50,340 nt of DNA from a virus. Numbering within the stretch: the first letter of the stretch is position 1; the number at the start of each line of letters is the position of its first letter. The notes under the pieces are model-generated. The model saw nothing but the letters and a program-made list of their open reading frames with translations, made no database searches and had not been told where the DNA came from. A program made the translations under genes and the position numbers. Shown here in pieces: positions 30,698 through 41,333 of this stretch. The stretch is from the IMG/VR virus record IMGVR_UViG_3300031787_000185, positions 1 to 50,340 of that record. One strand, written 5' to 3'.

Positions 30698-33600
30698 TTA
30701 GCAATCTTCTGTTGTTGTTATTAAATCATCGAAAGCATCTACTTTGCTTACCCAATCCTTACCTTTCGTTTTCTCAGCAATGTCTTTTAATTTTTGTTCA
30801 GTAGCCTTTCTTACTTCTTCAGCAAATTCTTCTGAATTAATAAGCGAATTTACGGGTTCTGCTACACTTTCCAAAGCTGTTTTTTGTTTTTTATTCAAAT
30901 AGCTATCAATAGCATTTATCTGTCTTTGCTCAGAGGCTGCTTGCACGCCTTCCGGAGAAGACATCATTTCTTTAGTGTGAATGTACAGATTAGCTAATGA
31001 TTTTGCTATGGTAGTAGTGTTTTTATCATTATTCTCCCTTAATCTAGAAGCTTTGTTTAATAAATCTTGCTTTAATGTAGGGTTATCTACCTCTTTAGCT
31101 AAAGTTTTCATTCTATCAACTAAAAACAAGTTGAATGTATGAACCATTTCAGGAGGCATTGGCTTCTTAGCGTTTTCATCTAACATTAAATTAGCTGCAT
31201 CCATAATCATATTGGAAGCTTCTAATTCATTGATGTAAGTCCTAATGGTTTCTCTGATTTGCTCCTGATCCATCTTTTGATAAAACGAAGCTTCTTGAGG
31301 TATCATTTTATTTATCTCGTCATACGTAGTATTTTCTTCTCTTCGTTGAGATTGTTTTCTTTTACCTTTTGATTCCTTAGTTATATCTTCCTGAGTAATC
31401 ACAGGCATTCCTGTTTCGGCAGCCGCTTCTACTTCTTTACCTGTTTCAGCTTCTTGCTCTTCAGCTTGCTTTTCCTGAGCTTTTGGCTGTGGTTGAGCTT
31501 TAGCTTTAGATAACTCAGATTCTACACTGTCTCTAAACTTAGTTTCATCAATGTTTCCACTTTCATATAGTTTTTTATATACGGGATTTGTCTTTATTTT
31601 ATCTAAAGCTATCTGTGTGGCTTCTCTAACTCCATAACCGGCATCGATAGCGAAATTAACGCCTTTTACTGTTAGGTCTACTAACTTATTAATAATTTCA
31701 GGGCTTGCTCCTGGTATAGCTGATGATAACGCTAGGTTTTTATATCCCTCGCCAAGTAATTTTTCTTTTACCATTTCTCCTAGGGCTACTACCTGAGCTT
31801 TTAACTCTCCTTTTTTAATATTATCTCCCTCTGCTCCGGTAGCTACTTTTTTAGTAAAAGGACGGAGCTTTTCTTCCATCATTTTATTAAGCTCATTACG
31901 ATATGCTGTGTATGTAGGACCTGATATTTTACCGTCCATTTTAGCTTTATATGCTCTAGCTAGTACGCCTACATACTTATCTTCAATGAGTTTTTTTAGT
32001 TCAGCAGGTGTTTTATTAGGGTATTTTTCTTTATTGTATCCTTTTAAAACTTCTACGTCATCATCCATTTTTTTAACAGTAGCTGCGTCTTCTGTTACAT
32101 TATCCTGTTCTGTATCTTCTTCTTCAGCTATTGTTTGTTCAGCGGATATTTGAGCTTGTGTTTTGGTTGGAGTAGGTTTTTTTTCTGCTACAACTTGTTC
32201 TACTACTTTTTCTTCTGGTGCTTGAAGAACTCCACCTGCTGTAGTCTCTTCTGCGCTTGTGGTTTCGATAGGTTCGGCTTGGATAGGTTTTTCCCCGATT
32301 CCGATTTCACTTGGTATCCCTTGGATGTTTTCTTGATTGACATTTTCTTCTATTTTAGGTTGTTCTACTTGTTCTCCTGATTCTAATTTTTTTAAGTCAG
32401 CTTCTAAAGCATCGTTGTTCTTCCTGTAATCCACATAAGAGATTTTCTCGTTAAAATAATTCTGCTTATTGTCTTGTATTTTCTTTTGAACTTCAGCTAT
32501 CTTATCGTCTACATTTACGGTAGGTTCTTCTTTTTTAATTTCTTGAGCTGGTTTTTCTTCGGTAGTGATTTCAGGTGCGGCCTGAGTTGTTTCTACAGGC
32601 AATTCGATAGGCTGTGCTTTTTGAGTGTCATCGACCTCAAATAAACCCTCACGCTGCATTTTATTTTCAGATTCAGGTATTTCTACTTTAGGTTTCTTTC
32701 TAGCCTCTAATTCGCTTTGTATTGATTTTAGATACTCTTCTTCGTTTAAAGCTTCTTCTTGTTCCTTCATTGGATTTGAATATATAGATTCAATTTCATT
32801 ATCTATATTATCTAAATCTTTCTGAAGAATAGATTTACTATCCTCTGATAAAGGTATATTTGTAATTCCATCAATTAATTTTCTTTTTTTATCAATTAGA
32901 GCATCTACTGATTTTTGCTGATCAGATGATAATGATTCATATTTTATCTTTTCTGATTTAACTAAATCGGCTTCCTCGGATGTTAAATCTTTTAGTTTAT
33001 CAGAAAGTATTTGTTTTGACTCTAAAGGTATAGCTTCTGATACTAAGTCATTTTCTAATACTTGTTTTTCACTTTGAATTTCAACAGCTCTTTTAAACCC
33101 GTCCCTTGTTCTTGATAATTCCAATGCTGCAGGAGCAGAAGACATTGATACGCCTGAACCTAATCCAATTATAGCAGCGTCTAATACGCCTTCCATTAAA
33201 TCTATATTTGGCTTTGCTCCGGAGAATTTATCCACTGCATTTTGAGCGTATTGAGTAGCGGCTTCTGATATACTTTCTTCTGCAGTTGTTCCAATATATT
33301 TTTTAAGTACAGGTAAATAAACTTCTTTAAAACCATTTTTAACTATCTCTTTACCTTGTTCAACACCTTCTTTTAATAATATATCCTTAGTCATGCTACC
33401 TAATTTGGTAACACCGAAATTCTCAAACACACCCTCTAAAAGACCATTAGCTAAAGCATTTTCTACTTTAGAAGACTCAGTCATATTTGGGTTTTGAGTA
33501 TCTAACTCTGATTTTTTATCTGCTGCAAAGACGGCTCCTCCACCCATTATTGATTGAGCTGTTGTTAATCCTGCAGCGTTACCTAAAGCTAAAGAAATGC

Positions 33601-34324
33601 TTATTGGTGCACTCTCTACCACAGAATTAGCCAATAAACCAAAAGCTTTTGAGTAGTCTCCTGATTTAAAATAATCTGTTATACCTTTATCATATTTTTC
33701 ATTTAGCTTTTTTTGACTTTCAGCCACTGCATTATCATAATATTTCGCTATTTCGTTTTCTGGTAAACCAAGTGTATTAGCTAATTCTTCTGATGATGCT
33801 GATATATCTAATCCAGTTAATTCAGCTATTTTATTTTGTGGATAAGCAGCTATATCGTAAATAAACGCAGGGGTTTTGGCTAACATAGAGCCTAACCTAG
33901 AAGAACCTCTTAAAAAAGAAGATGATAAATCTTCTAACATAGAAGTAGATTCTTTTTCTTTTGGTATATTGACTGTTTTTTCAGCAGTTGGGGTTGAACC
34001 TGCTGTTGTAGTAACAGGTCTTATTTCGGTAGATGGAGTCAATGTGTTTCCAAGGGCTGTCTTTTGGCCAGCCATTTTAGGTGCTTCTGCAAATGGATTA
34101 AATGACGTTCCTGGTTTTACAGTGTACGTTTCAGTCGGAGTGTCTGTGGATACCGAAGGAGTAGCTGTTAATCCTGATGTACCACCTTCCAAAGGTAATT
34201 GTGAACTTGACGGTAAAGGTGTGGGCTCTACTTTTTTTTTTAATATACCCAACGGGTCTTCTTGTGACTGCGTAGGTTTTTTACCTAATATCCCCAATGG
34301 GTCTTTCACATTATTTTCTTCCAT
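30698..34324 (-). CDS. Very large internal virion (cargo/ejection) protein, 1208 aa
   Basis: This is the second longest protein in the window. The N-terminus carries a short motif twice, DPLGILGKK and DPLGILKKK (residues 8-16 and 23-31), then a Pro/Thr-rich flexible stretch. About residues 225-405 have Gly/Ala-rich helices (AISLALGNAAGLTTAQSIMG, AIIGLGSGVSMSSAPAAL) that could be membrane-active. The middle (about 520-720) is acidic, Glu/Pro/Gln-rich and probably disordered; the C-terminal third is helical. This build fits an ejected cargo protein. The doubled motif might be a docking signal for packaging or scaffold release. Confidence 0.65.
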   Translation of the reverse strand: MEENNVKDPLGILGKKPTQSQEDPLGILKKKVEPTPLPSSSQLPLEGGTSGLTATPSVSTDTPTETYTVKPGTSFNPFAEAPKMAGQKTALGNTLTPSTEIRPVTTTAGSTPTAEKTVNIPKEKESTSMLEDLSSSFLRGSSRLGSMLAKTPAFIYDIAAYPQNKIAELTGLDISASSEELANTLGLPENEIAKYYDNAVAESQKKLNEKYDKGITDYFKSGDYSKAFGLLANSVVESAPISISLALGNAAGLTTAQSIMGGGAVFAADKKSELDTQNPNMTESSKVENALANGLLEGVFENFGVTKLGSMTKDILLKEGVEQGKEIVKNGFKEVYLPVLKKYIGTTAEESISEAATQYAQNAVDKFSGAKPNIDLMEGVLDAAIIGLGSGVSMSSAPAALELSRTRDGFKRAVEIQSEKQVLENDLVSEAIPLESKQILSDKLKDLTSEEADLVKSEKIKYESLSSDQQKSVDALIDKKRKLIDGITNIPLSEDSKSILQKDLDNIDNEIESIYSNPMKEQEEALNEEEYLKSIQSELEARKKPKVEIPESENKMQREGLFEVDDTQKAQPIELPVETTQAAPEITTEEKPAQEIKKEEPTVNVDDKIAEVQKKIQDNKQNYFNEKISYVDYRKNNDALEADLKKLESGEQVEQPKIEENVNQENIQGIPSEIGIGEKPIQAEPIETTSAEETTAGGVLQAPEEKVVEQVVAEKKPTPTKTQAQISAEQTIAEEEDTEQDNVTEDAATVKKMDDDVEVLKGYNKEKYPNKTPAELKKLIEDKYVGVLARAYKAKMDGKISGPTYTAYRNELNKMMEEKLRPFTKKVATGAEGDNIKKGELKAQVVALGEMVKEKLLGEGYKNLALSSAIPGASPEIINKLVDLTVKGVNFAIDAGYGVREATQIALDKIKTNPVYKKLYESGNIDETKFRDSVESELSKAKAQPQPKAQEKQAEEQEAETGKEVEAAAETGMPVITQEDITKESKGKRKQSQRREENTTYDEINKMIPQEASFYQKMDQEQIRETIRTYINELEASNMIMDAANLMLDENAKKPMPPEMVHTFNLFLVDRMKTLAKEVDNPTLKQDLLNKASRLRENNDKNTTTIAKSLANLYIHTKEMMSSPEGVQAASEQRQINAIDSYLNKKQKTALESVAEPVNSLINSEEFAEEVRKATEQKLKDIAEKTKGKDWVSKVDAFDDLITTTEDC

Positions 34325-34326
34325 AA

Positions 34327-35973
34327 TTATTTCACTTTATATGGAGCTACTTGCTCTTCAGTATATCCTAAATTTTTTAATTCCTGTAAAGTGTAGTTTT
34401 TACCATTTATTGAATATCCACCACCTTTAGATTGTGTTTCTGTTACTGATGCTTTACCTTTCTTTAAAGACTGCTCTCTTTCTTGAGCTGACTTTTCGTA
34501 ATAATCAATAGTTTCTTTGTTTTGATTTTTCTTGCCAAGCATTGCGTTTTTTACTTGGTTTAAAGGTACTATTCCGGATGTTTCGTATTCCGTACCTTTA
34601 TCATCTTTTTCTGTAAATATAACAGATACCATTGGAGTTACTTTAGCCAACCCTTTAATATCTTCTCTCTTAATAAACTCATCATCTACTAATTGACCTT
34701 TATATGTATAAGCATTAAAAATAGTACCAACCTTAGCATTTCTAACTGATTTATTTTTGCTTTTCTCACCAGTATTCATGTCCGTAACATCTGCACCTCC
34801 AGGTATAACTATAGAAACCGGTTTTTTAAGTGCTAAGTGCTCGAATGCTGAGAAATTTCCTTCTCTAGCTTCAGCACCCTCTGTTCTTTTCACTGCTCCA
34901 AGTAAAGACACAGGCTCCTTGGAAATATCTTTAGCATCGATTAATTCAACACCACCTGCTCCTGAAGGACCTGCTTTAGCTGAAACTTTCTTAGTTCTTT
35001 GAATAGCGGCCATAGCTGCTTTTACTCTTGATTCAACTTCTTCAGGACTATATATTCCACTGCTAGAGTAAATATCTTTTAATGCTTCTGTAGCATATTG
35101 TATGGATTCAGGTGTATAATATTTTTCTGTAGATTCGTATTCTTTGATGTAATCCGGATCATTAATGTCAATACCTGCTTTTGCGTCTTGCTGCATTTGA
35201 ATGCCTTTTAATGTTTCATTCAATGCATCGCTAAACTCTCTCTCTGCATCCATTTGAAGGACATACTGAGAAAGGTTTTTAAATTCAGGACTTTTAGGAT
35301 TTAAAGCCTTTTGAACATTTTTCATTGCATCGTTTAACTGAGGAGATACAATCATTTGCTTATTAGCAATTCTGTCCTGTATATCTGCAATTTTATTAAA
35401 CGTAGCATCTCCGGTTGCTTTTAAATCTTGAAATGACTTTAATCCTTTTTGAAAATTAATATCATTCTCAAGCATGTATTTAGCTTTATTTGGGTCGTTA
35501 TTTGTAGCTTTTAATGTTTTATTCCAAGAATCATCGATATACTTGAAATATTCATTTGTTAGTTCTTCGTTAATACCTGTTAACTTAGATATCGGAGCAT
35601 TTGTTTTTAAACCTTTTCTGAAGTCAGCTACGTCTTTAGCTTTTGCTAAAGCTGCGTCTTGTATAGCTTTGTCTCTAGCTGCGAACATTCCAATAGGAAC
35701 AATGGCTCCTGATGGAACGTATTGTGCTGCACTAATACTTCCACCTTTCCAACTACCAGAATAGCTACCCACATTAATTGGTTCTCCTAAAGCAGGGTAA
35801 TAATCTTGTGTCCTTAGTTGAGGAGTTACAGGATTATATTGATTCATATAATCATTATATGCATCTTGTTCGGCAGGAGATAAACCTGATGCCGGTGATT
35901 TGTATACATCTTCCGTTGTTAACTGAGGCTCATTTACGCCTTGGATATTATCTAATATTGAAGTGTCTGGCAT
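34327..35973 (-). CDS. Internal or tail-associated virion protein (548 aa)
   Basis: The protein is mostly helical after a Pro/Tyr-rich N-terminus (SPAEQDAYNDYMNQYNPVTP, GSYSGSWKGGSISAAQYV). The middle (about 90-330) is regular helix (LAKAKDVADFRKGLKT, IQDRIANKQMIVSPQ). A smaller beta-rich part follows (KKPVSIVIPGGADVTDMN, TPMVSVIFTEKDDKG), and the end includes GGGYSINGKNYTLQELKNLG. It lies between the muzzle-associated gene and the large cargo protein with almost no spacing. A virion internal or tail-lumen protein is likely. No family motif is recognised. Confidence 0.6.
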   Translation of the reverse strand: MPDTSILDNIQGVNEPQLTTEDVYKSPASGLSPAEQDAYNDYMNQYNPVTPQLRTQDYYPALGEPINVGSYSGSWKGGSISAAQYVPSGAIVPIGMFAARDKAIQDAALAKAKDVADFRKGLKTNAPISKLTGINEELTNEYFKYIDDSWNKTLKATNNDPNKAKYMLENDINFQKGLKSFQDLKATGDATFNKIADIQDRIANKQMIVSPQLNDAMKNVQKALNPKSPEFKNLSQYVLQMDAEREFSDALNETLKGIQMQQDAKAGIDINDPDYIKEYESTEKYYTPESIQYATEALKDIYSSSGIYSPEEVESRVKAAMAAIQRTKKVSAKAGPSGAGGVELIDAKDISKEPVSLLGAVKRTEGAEAREGNFSAFEHLALKKPVSIVIPGGADVTDMNTGEKSKNKSVRNAKVGTIFNAYTYKGQLVDDEFIKREDIKGLAKVTPMVSVIFTEKDDKGTEYETSGIVPLNQVKNAMLGKKNQNKETIDYYEKSAQEREQSLKKGKASVTETQSKGGGYSINGKNYTLQELKNLGYTEEQVAPYKVK

Positions 35974-35974
35974 A

Positions 35975-36811
35975 TTATTTTTTAATAATGTTTATACCAG
36001 AATCAACAAATGGCGTATTCTTAGACTCATCTGCTATTTGTACATTTTTTTGCTGAACTCCTGCTGACTCAGGTGTCTGGTATTGAGAATTTACTGATGT
36101 ATTCTTAGGAATAACGCTAGCTATATTTTGCCATCCGTTATCAGTTGGAGCAGTTGTTGTTACTGAAGGTGTGCCTGCTGACTGACTTAAATCACCTTTC
36201 TTGCCCATGCCTGGCATTCCGCCTAAGAAGCCCATAAAGTTTTGATTAGCTCTTGATTGTTTAGCAGCCCATTCAGCTCTAGCATCTCTATTTCTAGTTA
36301 ACTGTAAGTGCATTTTTCTCCCTGCTATTTGGTCCAATAAGTCTCCATACAGAGTATTATACTGCATTTGTTGATTTTGACCTTGAGCTAATACTTGGTT
36401 TTTAGCTGCCGAAGCTCCTGCTTGTGCTTGTAATAATGCTTGCATTGTTCCTGACACATCGCCTCCTGCAGCTCTTGTTATGGCTTCGTTTGTTCCTGCT
36501 TGCGCTGCGTTTACAGACTGCATCCCTGCTGCAAAGTCGGCTCCAGTCTCTATAGAACGTCTTTTTTGATTTAGCTCAGCTAAGTAACCTGCTTGATTAG
36601 GATCAACTAACTCAGGAAAAGCTGCGTCTGCCTTTTTCTTCAGCTTGTTTGCTTGGATTTGTTGTACTAGCGATGTTATGCCGCTAACGCCCGCTTGTGT
36701 AGACCTTTTAGAAACATCTACACCTTTTTGGATAATACCACCAAGTCCTCCGCCTGATTTACCACCACCGGATTTACCTGCTCCTTTTGCTAATGCTGCC
36801 CACCATGCCAT
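35975..36811 (-). CDS. Helical tail protein, muzzle-associated candidate (278 aa)
   Basis: The N-terminus (MAWWAALAKGAGKSGGGKSG) is Gly/Lys-rich. Residues about 45-170 form long amphipathic helices rich in Ala and Gln (GMQSVNAAQAGTNEAITRAA, GTMQALLQAQAGASAAKNQV). The C-terminal part is flexible and Pro/Thr/Ser-rich. In crAss-like phages a helix-rich protein of similar size, encoded next to the muzzle gene, lines or binds the muzzle; this fits that description by order and composition. It follows the 1502-aa gene by one base and precedes the 548-aa gene by one base. Confidence 0.6.
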   Translation of the reverse strand: MAWWAALAKGAGKSGGGKSGGGLGGIIQKGVDVSKRSTQAGVSGITSLVQQIQANKLKKKADAAFPELVDPNQAGYLAELNQKRRSIETGADFAAGMQSVNAAQAGTNEAITRAAGGDVSGTMQALLQAQAGASAAKNQVLAQGQNQQMQYNTLYGDLLDQIAGRKMHLQLTRNRDARAEWAAKQSRANQNFMGFLGGMPGMGKKGDLSQSAGTPSVTTTAPTDNGWQNIASVIPKNTSVNSQYQTPESAGVQQKNVQIADESKNTPFVDSGINIIKK

Positions 36812-36812
36812 G

Positions 36813-39800
36813 TTACTTTAATTTTTTATATTGAATAGATGTGTTTGTTAATGTAAATTCTGACGCTAAATTATGAATTATTTTGTAAAAAATCAATCTA
36901 TCTTGAAGTCTTGGTCTATTTATATCAACAGAGCCTAAAATTCTAGGAATAAATGCTTCCCATCCATCATAATATTTTAAATACATTGTTCCAAGAGTAT
37001 TATCTACAAAGCATTGCAATGTGTTTAAATCTTTCTTGTAAAATTCTATGCGTGTAGGTTTTTGTGTTTTCGGAGAATTTATTCTCATGCGAATAAACTC
37101 CTTACCCCAGAATTGCTCAGGAGCAGCGCCTTGAGTAACCTCAAATATGATTGGTGAGTTGTTGATAGTGTAACCTTCATGTAATTTAAAAGTATGTAAA
37201 TCTTTCACTCCATACGTGTCATTACCTTGTGAATATATTCTATCAAATCTATAATCATACTCGCCATAGAATGCCATTGTTTGCTTACCAAATACGAATA
37301 ATTTATCTGCGTCTCCTCCTATATACAACCAATATTCTTGATATCTTCTATCATACACGGCTGCCATCTCTGTTTGTATGCCTGGCTGAACTTTAGTCAA
37401 GCCTTCATTGTAAATTTTATTGTAGTAATCTAATCTACCAATATCTCTGCAGAAGCTTCCGTTGAACATAAATACAGAGTCTTTATTCGGGAAGAATATA
37501 GCCTCTTGTCGTGCTGAGCTATCATCACCTTCTGATACAGGAACAAACCCTTCTGCTACACCTCTCCACATCTCATCGCTTATACCTGTGTCTTTCGTAA
37601 TCCACAGCTGTGCTTTAACGAAAGAATCAGAAGCCATGTAACCTATTTCACCTGAGTTAAGGTCTGATAATATTGATTTTTTAGTTAACAGTAAACAAAT
37701 ACCTTTTTCTGTTAATGCATAAATATTCTCTCCTCTTTCTGAAGTTGCATCCCAAGCGTATTTTATTTCACCTTGATCATCATCAATATCGAAAGCATTG
37801 TTTGCTGGGAATGTTTTTAATCCAGGAGAATCTTGGACATTAATAGCTCTTGCGAGAGACCACATTATTCTTGTTCTAAACTCTGTCTTCTCAATGAATC
37901 CGAATTTTGGTTTAGAGAAAAACTCTATTCTAGGTTCTGTAGAATAATCAGGATTTATTTGTTGTAAGAATCTAAATCCACCCCATTTCCATTGATTCTT
38001 TTCGTCCGCACCGTAATCATCTTCGTAATCTTGGTAAAGCCCGTTGTTTACTATCGTTTTATCGATATCCCATCGATTAGGTCTCATGACGTAATTAATC
38101 AGTGGGAAGAATTGATTAGGATATGATGAATTGTACGCTAAGTGACATGCTGACCTTGACTCTACGGTAAACATCACGCATAGTTGCCTTAAAAAGCCTA
38201 GCTTAAACCATACTTCATCTTGGATTGCATTTACTGCAGCGCCTGCTTTTCTGATTGTATAGTGTCTCGAATTTATTTTAAAGTTTTTAAACGGCAATCC
38301 TATACCTAAAGCAAATTGTGTTTCTGCTGCCTTGTCTTTCGCTGCAGATTGCTTGTCTATTGGCGCAAATATTGTTTCTCCTACATAGGTATCGAAACCG
38401 AATACTCTAATCGGAGCTGTGTCGTCGTATTTTATAATGACTAATGAATTTGCAGGTGGCACAGAACCTGGTACATCAAATTGTAACTCAAAGAATCTAT
38501 CTAAGTTATCAATATTGGTATGTGTATACATTCCGTAAACATCACCATTGTAAGAACCTAATGACGTGATGTCTGATAAAATAGTTGCTCTCTGAGTTAA
38601 TGTTTTATACGTTACGTTAATCCATTTCTGAACTACACCATCTGGTTTTTTGATGTATATGTATCTATCTACGTTAGCACCGAAGTCTGTAGAGCGAGGG
38701 GCAGGGATGCTGTCTTCCCATCTTTCATCTACAAGTTGGAATTTCTCACCGGCCAAGCCTGTTGTTCTACCAATGATAGATTCTAATTTCTGATAGTGTG
38801 ATGTTTGTTTATATTGTTGGATATTTTGGTCATTTATCTGCGCTCCAACTCTTACAATATTAATTATGTATAATGGCTCTGTCCAATCTTGAAGTCCTGA
38901 GTCTTCAAAGTTAGATTCAGAATTACCTCCAACAGAAGCTTTTCCGTAAACATTGATATTTGTTTCAATCTCTATGTATGTACCTCTTCCGTCAGCAACT
39001 CTTCTTACTTGAGCGATATCTACAAGTCTGTTTCCTTTATCAGAATGAGCACCGAAGGTTAATGGGTCTTGACCTAGATTTCTAAACTTATCATGTCTGA
39101 TATAGTTATAGCCATCGCCTCCAGATATACCCATGTTAGCATCTTCTGATGGATTTATCTGATTATTTGGATCTGCTGCAAGGTCTCTAAGCATCCTTGC
39201 GTATGATATCATGTCAATACATCTATCTCTATCTCTTCCCGGAACAGCAATGTTATCTTCCGCTGCAAAGAACTCAGAAAAGAATCCTAATGGAGATACG
39301 AATTGTAACTTGTAATTTTGTGGGTTATCTATGATATCATTAACTGTTTCACTAGATACAATTCCTGTTTCTATATCTGGAGAAAAGAACCAGAATTTGT
39401 TTTGTTCTTTGCCTCCAAGGCTTTGGTCTGTTAATGTTTTAAATTTACCTTTAGTTAAAGCATAATACCCTAAACCTTGACATAATACTCTCTTAGCTGC
39501 GTTTGTTCTAACAATAGAGAATGCTTTTGCCCATTTAGGGAAGTTTTGTATACCTGCAACAACTAATCCTTTTGCGTAGTAGTCAGGAGAGAATCCAGTT
39601 GGTCTAAAATTATAAGCATCTGTTGACGGTATTGGTGCTCCTGTGATTGGGTCTCCAACAACATCTCCTTTAGCTACTTTTATTGTTGTTACATAGTTAT
39701 GACCTGAAACATCAGGGTCATTTTGACGCACCGGTGTGTATGGTTGGTAAGAAACAGATACAAGTGCAGCGGTTACGTCAGCACCGTGGTTTTCTATCTC

Positions 39801-41321
39801 TGCATTTGTCTCATCGCAGTCTTCTGTTACTTTTGGTTCACCTCTCGTGCCTGTTATACCAGCTATTCTTCCTGGATGTACAATATTTTTAAAGTCACAC
39901 TCGTTGGATTTAAAAGTAGGGTCTCCTAAGTCAAATACTTCATGTGTTTGAGTTACTGCTGCTACCGTAGAATCTGCTGCTTTTACTGTGCCTCTTAAAG
40001 AATAATCATTCGTTTCTGATGAGATAGCATCGCGTCTATTAGGAAATTGATAGTTTTTTAACTGTGGTATTTCTGTAGTAAAACCTTTAGTGCCAACACC
40101 ATCGTATACAGCTACACCGAGACCATACACCTCTCCACTCATTGCTGATTTCTTATAAGTATGATTCCATGGATCGTTATATCCTGCCTTATATAATTTG
40201 TCTATTACAGGAAACCCTTGCTTACCATTAATCTCTTTGAATTGCAATTCAGCTTCCTTAGAAGCTAATTTTACGTTCATTAAAACTAATCGTCTATCAA
40301 CATATCGAATTGATTTCGCTGATTCAACTTCTACGAGTGTTCTTGATTCATCTTCAGCAGATAGTGCGATGTTAGTGTTTGATTCTTGAGGGTCTACATA
40401 TTCTCGTACACTTATTTCATTTGGAGATATTTCTATCTTTGCTACTATCACTCCATTTGGAGTAAAGTCAAGGCCTGCGCCTGCATTGTATGATATACGT
40501 TTTATCTCAATGTAATCGTAATTATAGATATTTGTTACTCTAAATCTTAATTTAGGAGCAAAGGCTGTTACTGATGATGGATTAGGTGGTCCACCGTAAG
40601 TTTTTACCCATGGATATATCCTACTTTCACTAGATAAAGACTGTGTAATAGGAATCATAGGAGTAGCCTGGGACCAACCTGTTCTATCACCTTCCTTAGA
40701 AGAATATCTTATTTGATATTGATAATGACCTACAGGTAATCCCCCTCCACCACCTACGTTTACGTTTTCTATAAATACAGGTATGTCTAGCGGTGACTGT
40801 AAGTTAATTTGATATAATAATGGGTCGAAGTTTGAGAAATATTTATTTGGGTCAGAGATAAGAGAGTCCAACATATCTTTAATATTAAAGATAAATGGAG
40901 GTATCCTGTTATCTGTAATGAAAATTTCACCTTTATCGAAATCCTCATTAACATCAATTTGTAATGGATAATCAGTTCTTAAATCAAAGTTTATGGATTG
41001 CAATACAATAACTCCATTAATACGAACTATTCTTGGAAAAGCAGGGTTTATTGGAACCCAAAACTCAACTTTACTGTCATTAACAGCTCTAGCCCCTATA
41101 CATTTATAACCAATTGCAGAGGTGGTGTTTGAATGTATTATAACCTCACCTTTTATCTTTTCTAACCCACCGGTATTACCATCGATAGAAACAGGTCTGC
41201 AGTTTCTGCCGTCATAATACACTCCTGTAGCAGGTTGTGAAAATGCTAATTCAGGATCAACATCTACGTTTGCTCCTTTAGAATATGTCGATAAATGATG
41301 TGGTTGATTTTCTTGGTTCAT
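36813..41321 (-). CDS. Tail muzzle/stabilization protein (1502 aa)
   Basis: This is the largest protein here. It is beta-rich with aromatic residues (GGLPVGHYQYQIRYSSKEGD, VYGLGVAVYDGVGTKGFT) and repeated short motifs across its length. The C-terminal ~350 residues have a propeller-like pattern (ENIYALTEKGICLL, QEAIFFPNKDSVFMFNGSF, AVYDRRYQEYWLYIGG), as in P22 gp10-type tail stabilization proteins. Proteins of about this length sit directly after the ring proteins in crAss-like phages, where they form the muzzle that closes the tail and holds the cargo. The assignment rests on size, order and the propeller-like end, not on a motif match. Confidence 0.7.
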   Translation of the reverse strand: MNQENQPHHLSTYSKGANVDVDPELAFSQPATGVYYDGRNCRPVSIDGNTGGLEKIKGEVIIHSNTTSAIGYKCIGARAVNDSKVEFWVPINPAFPRIVRINGVIVLQSINFDLRTDYPLQIDVNEDFDKGEIFITDNRIPPFIFNIKDMLDSLISDPNKYFSNFDPLLYQINLQSPLDIPVFIENVNVGGGGGLPVGHYQYQIRYSSKEGDRTGWSQATPMIPITQSLSSESRIYPWVKTYGGPPNPSSVTAFAPKLRFRVTNIYNYDYIEIKRISYNAGAGLDFTPNGVIVAKIEISPNEISVREYVDPQESNTNIALSAEDESRTLVEVESAKSIRYVDRRLVLMNVKLASKEAELQFKEINGKQGFPVIDKLYKAGYNDPWNHTYKKSAMSGEVYGLGVAVYDGVGTKGFTTEIPQLKNYQFPNRRDAISSETNDYSLRGTVKAADSTVAAVTQTHEVFDLGDPTFKSNECDFKNIVHPGRIAGITGTRGEPKVTEDCDETNAEIENHGADVTAALVSVSYQPYTPVRQNDPDVSGHNYVTTIKVAKGDVVGDPITGAPIPSTDAYNFRPTGFSPDYYAKGLVVAGIQNFPKWAKAFSIVRTNAAKRVLCQGLGYYALTKGKFKTLTDQSLGGKEQNKFWFFSPDIETGIVSSETVNDIIDNPQNYKLQFVSPLGFFSEFFAAEDNIAVPGRDRDRCIDMISYARMLRDLAADPNNQINPSEDANMGISGGDGYNYIRHDKFRNLGQDPLTFGAHSDKGNRLVDIAQVRRVADGRGTYIEIETNINVYGKASVGGNSESNFEDSGLQDWTEPLYIINIVRVGAQINDQNIQQYKQTSHYQKLESIIGRTTGLAGEKFQLVDERWEDSIPAPRSTDFGANVDRYIYIKKPDGVVQKWINVTYKTLTQRATILSDITSLGSYNGDVYGMYTHTNIDNLDRFFELQFDVPGSVPPANSLVIIKYDDTAPIRVFGFDTYVGETIFAPIDKQSAAKDKAAETQFALGIGLPFKNFKINSRHYTIRKAGAAVNAIQDEVWFKLGFLRQLCVMFTVESRSACHLAYNSSYPNQFFPLINYVMRPNRWDIDKTIVNNGLYQDYEDDYGADEKNQWKWGGFRFLQQINPDYSTEPRIEFFSKPKFGFIEKTEFRTRIMWSLARAINVQDSPGLKTFPANNAFDIDDDQGEIKYAWDATSERGENIYALTEKGICLLLTKKSILSDLNSGEIGYMASDSFVKAQLWITKDTGISDEMWRGVAEGFVPVSEGDDSSARQEAIFFPNKDSVFMFNGSFCRDIGRLDYYNKIYNEGLTKVQPGIQTEMAAVYDRRYQEYWLYIGGDADKLFVFGKQTMAFYGEYDYRFDRIYSQGNDTYGVKDLHTFKLHEGYTINNSPIIFEVTQGAAPEQFWGKEFIRMRINSPKTQKPTRIEFYKKDLNTLQCFVDNTLGTMYLKYYDGWEAFIPRILGSVDINRPRLQDRLIFYKIIHNLASEFTLTNTSIQYKKLK

Positions 41322-41333
41322 ATTGTAAATAGA

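Noticed and set aside
33876-34430. 184-residue + strand reading frame
   Set aside because: It is antisense to the start of the 1208-aa gene, and its composition mirrors the repeats there.
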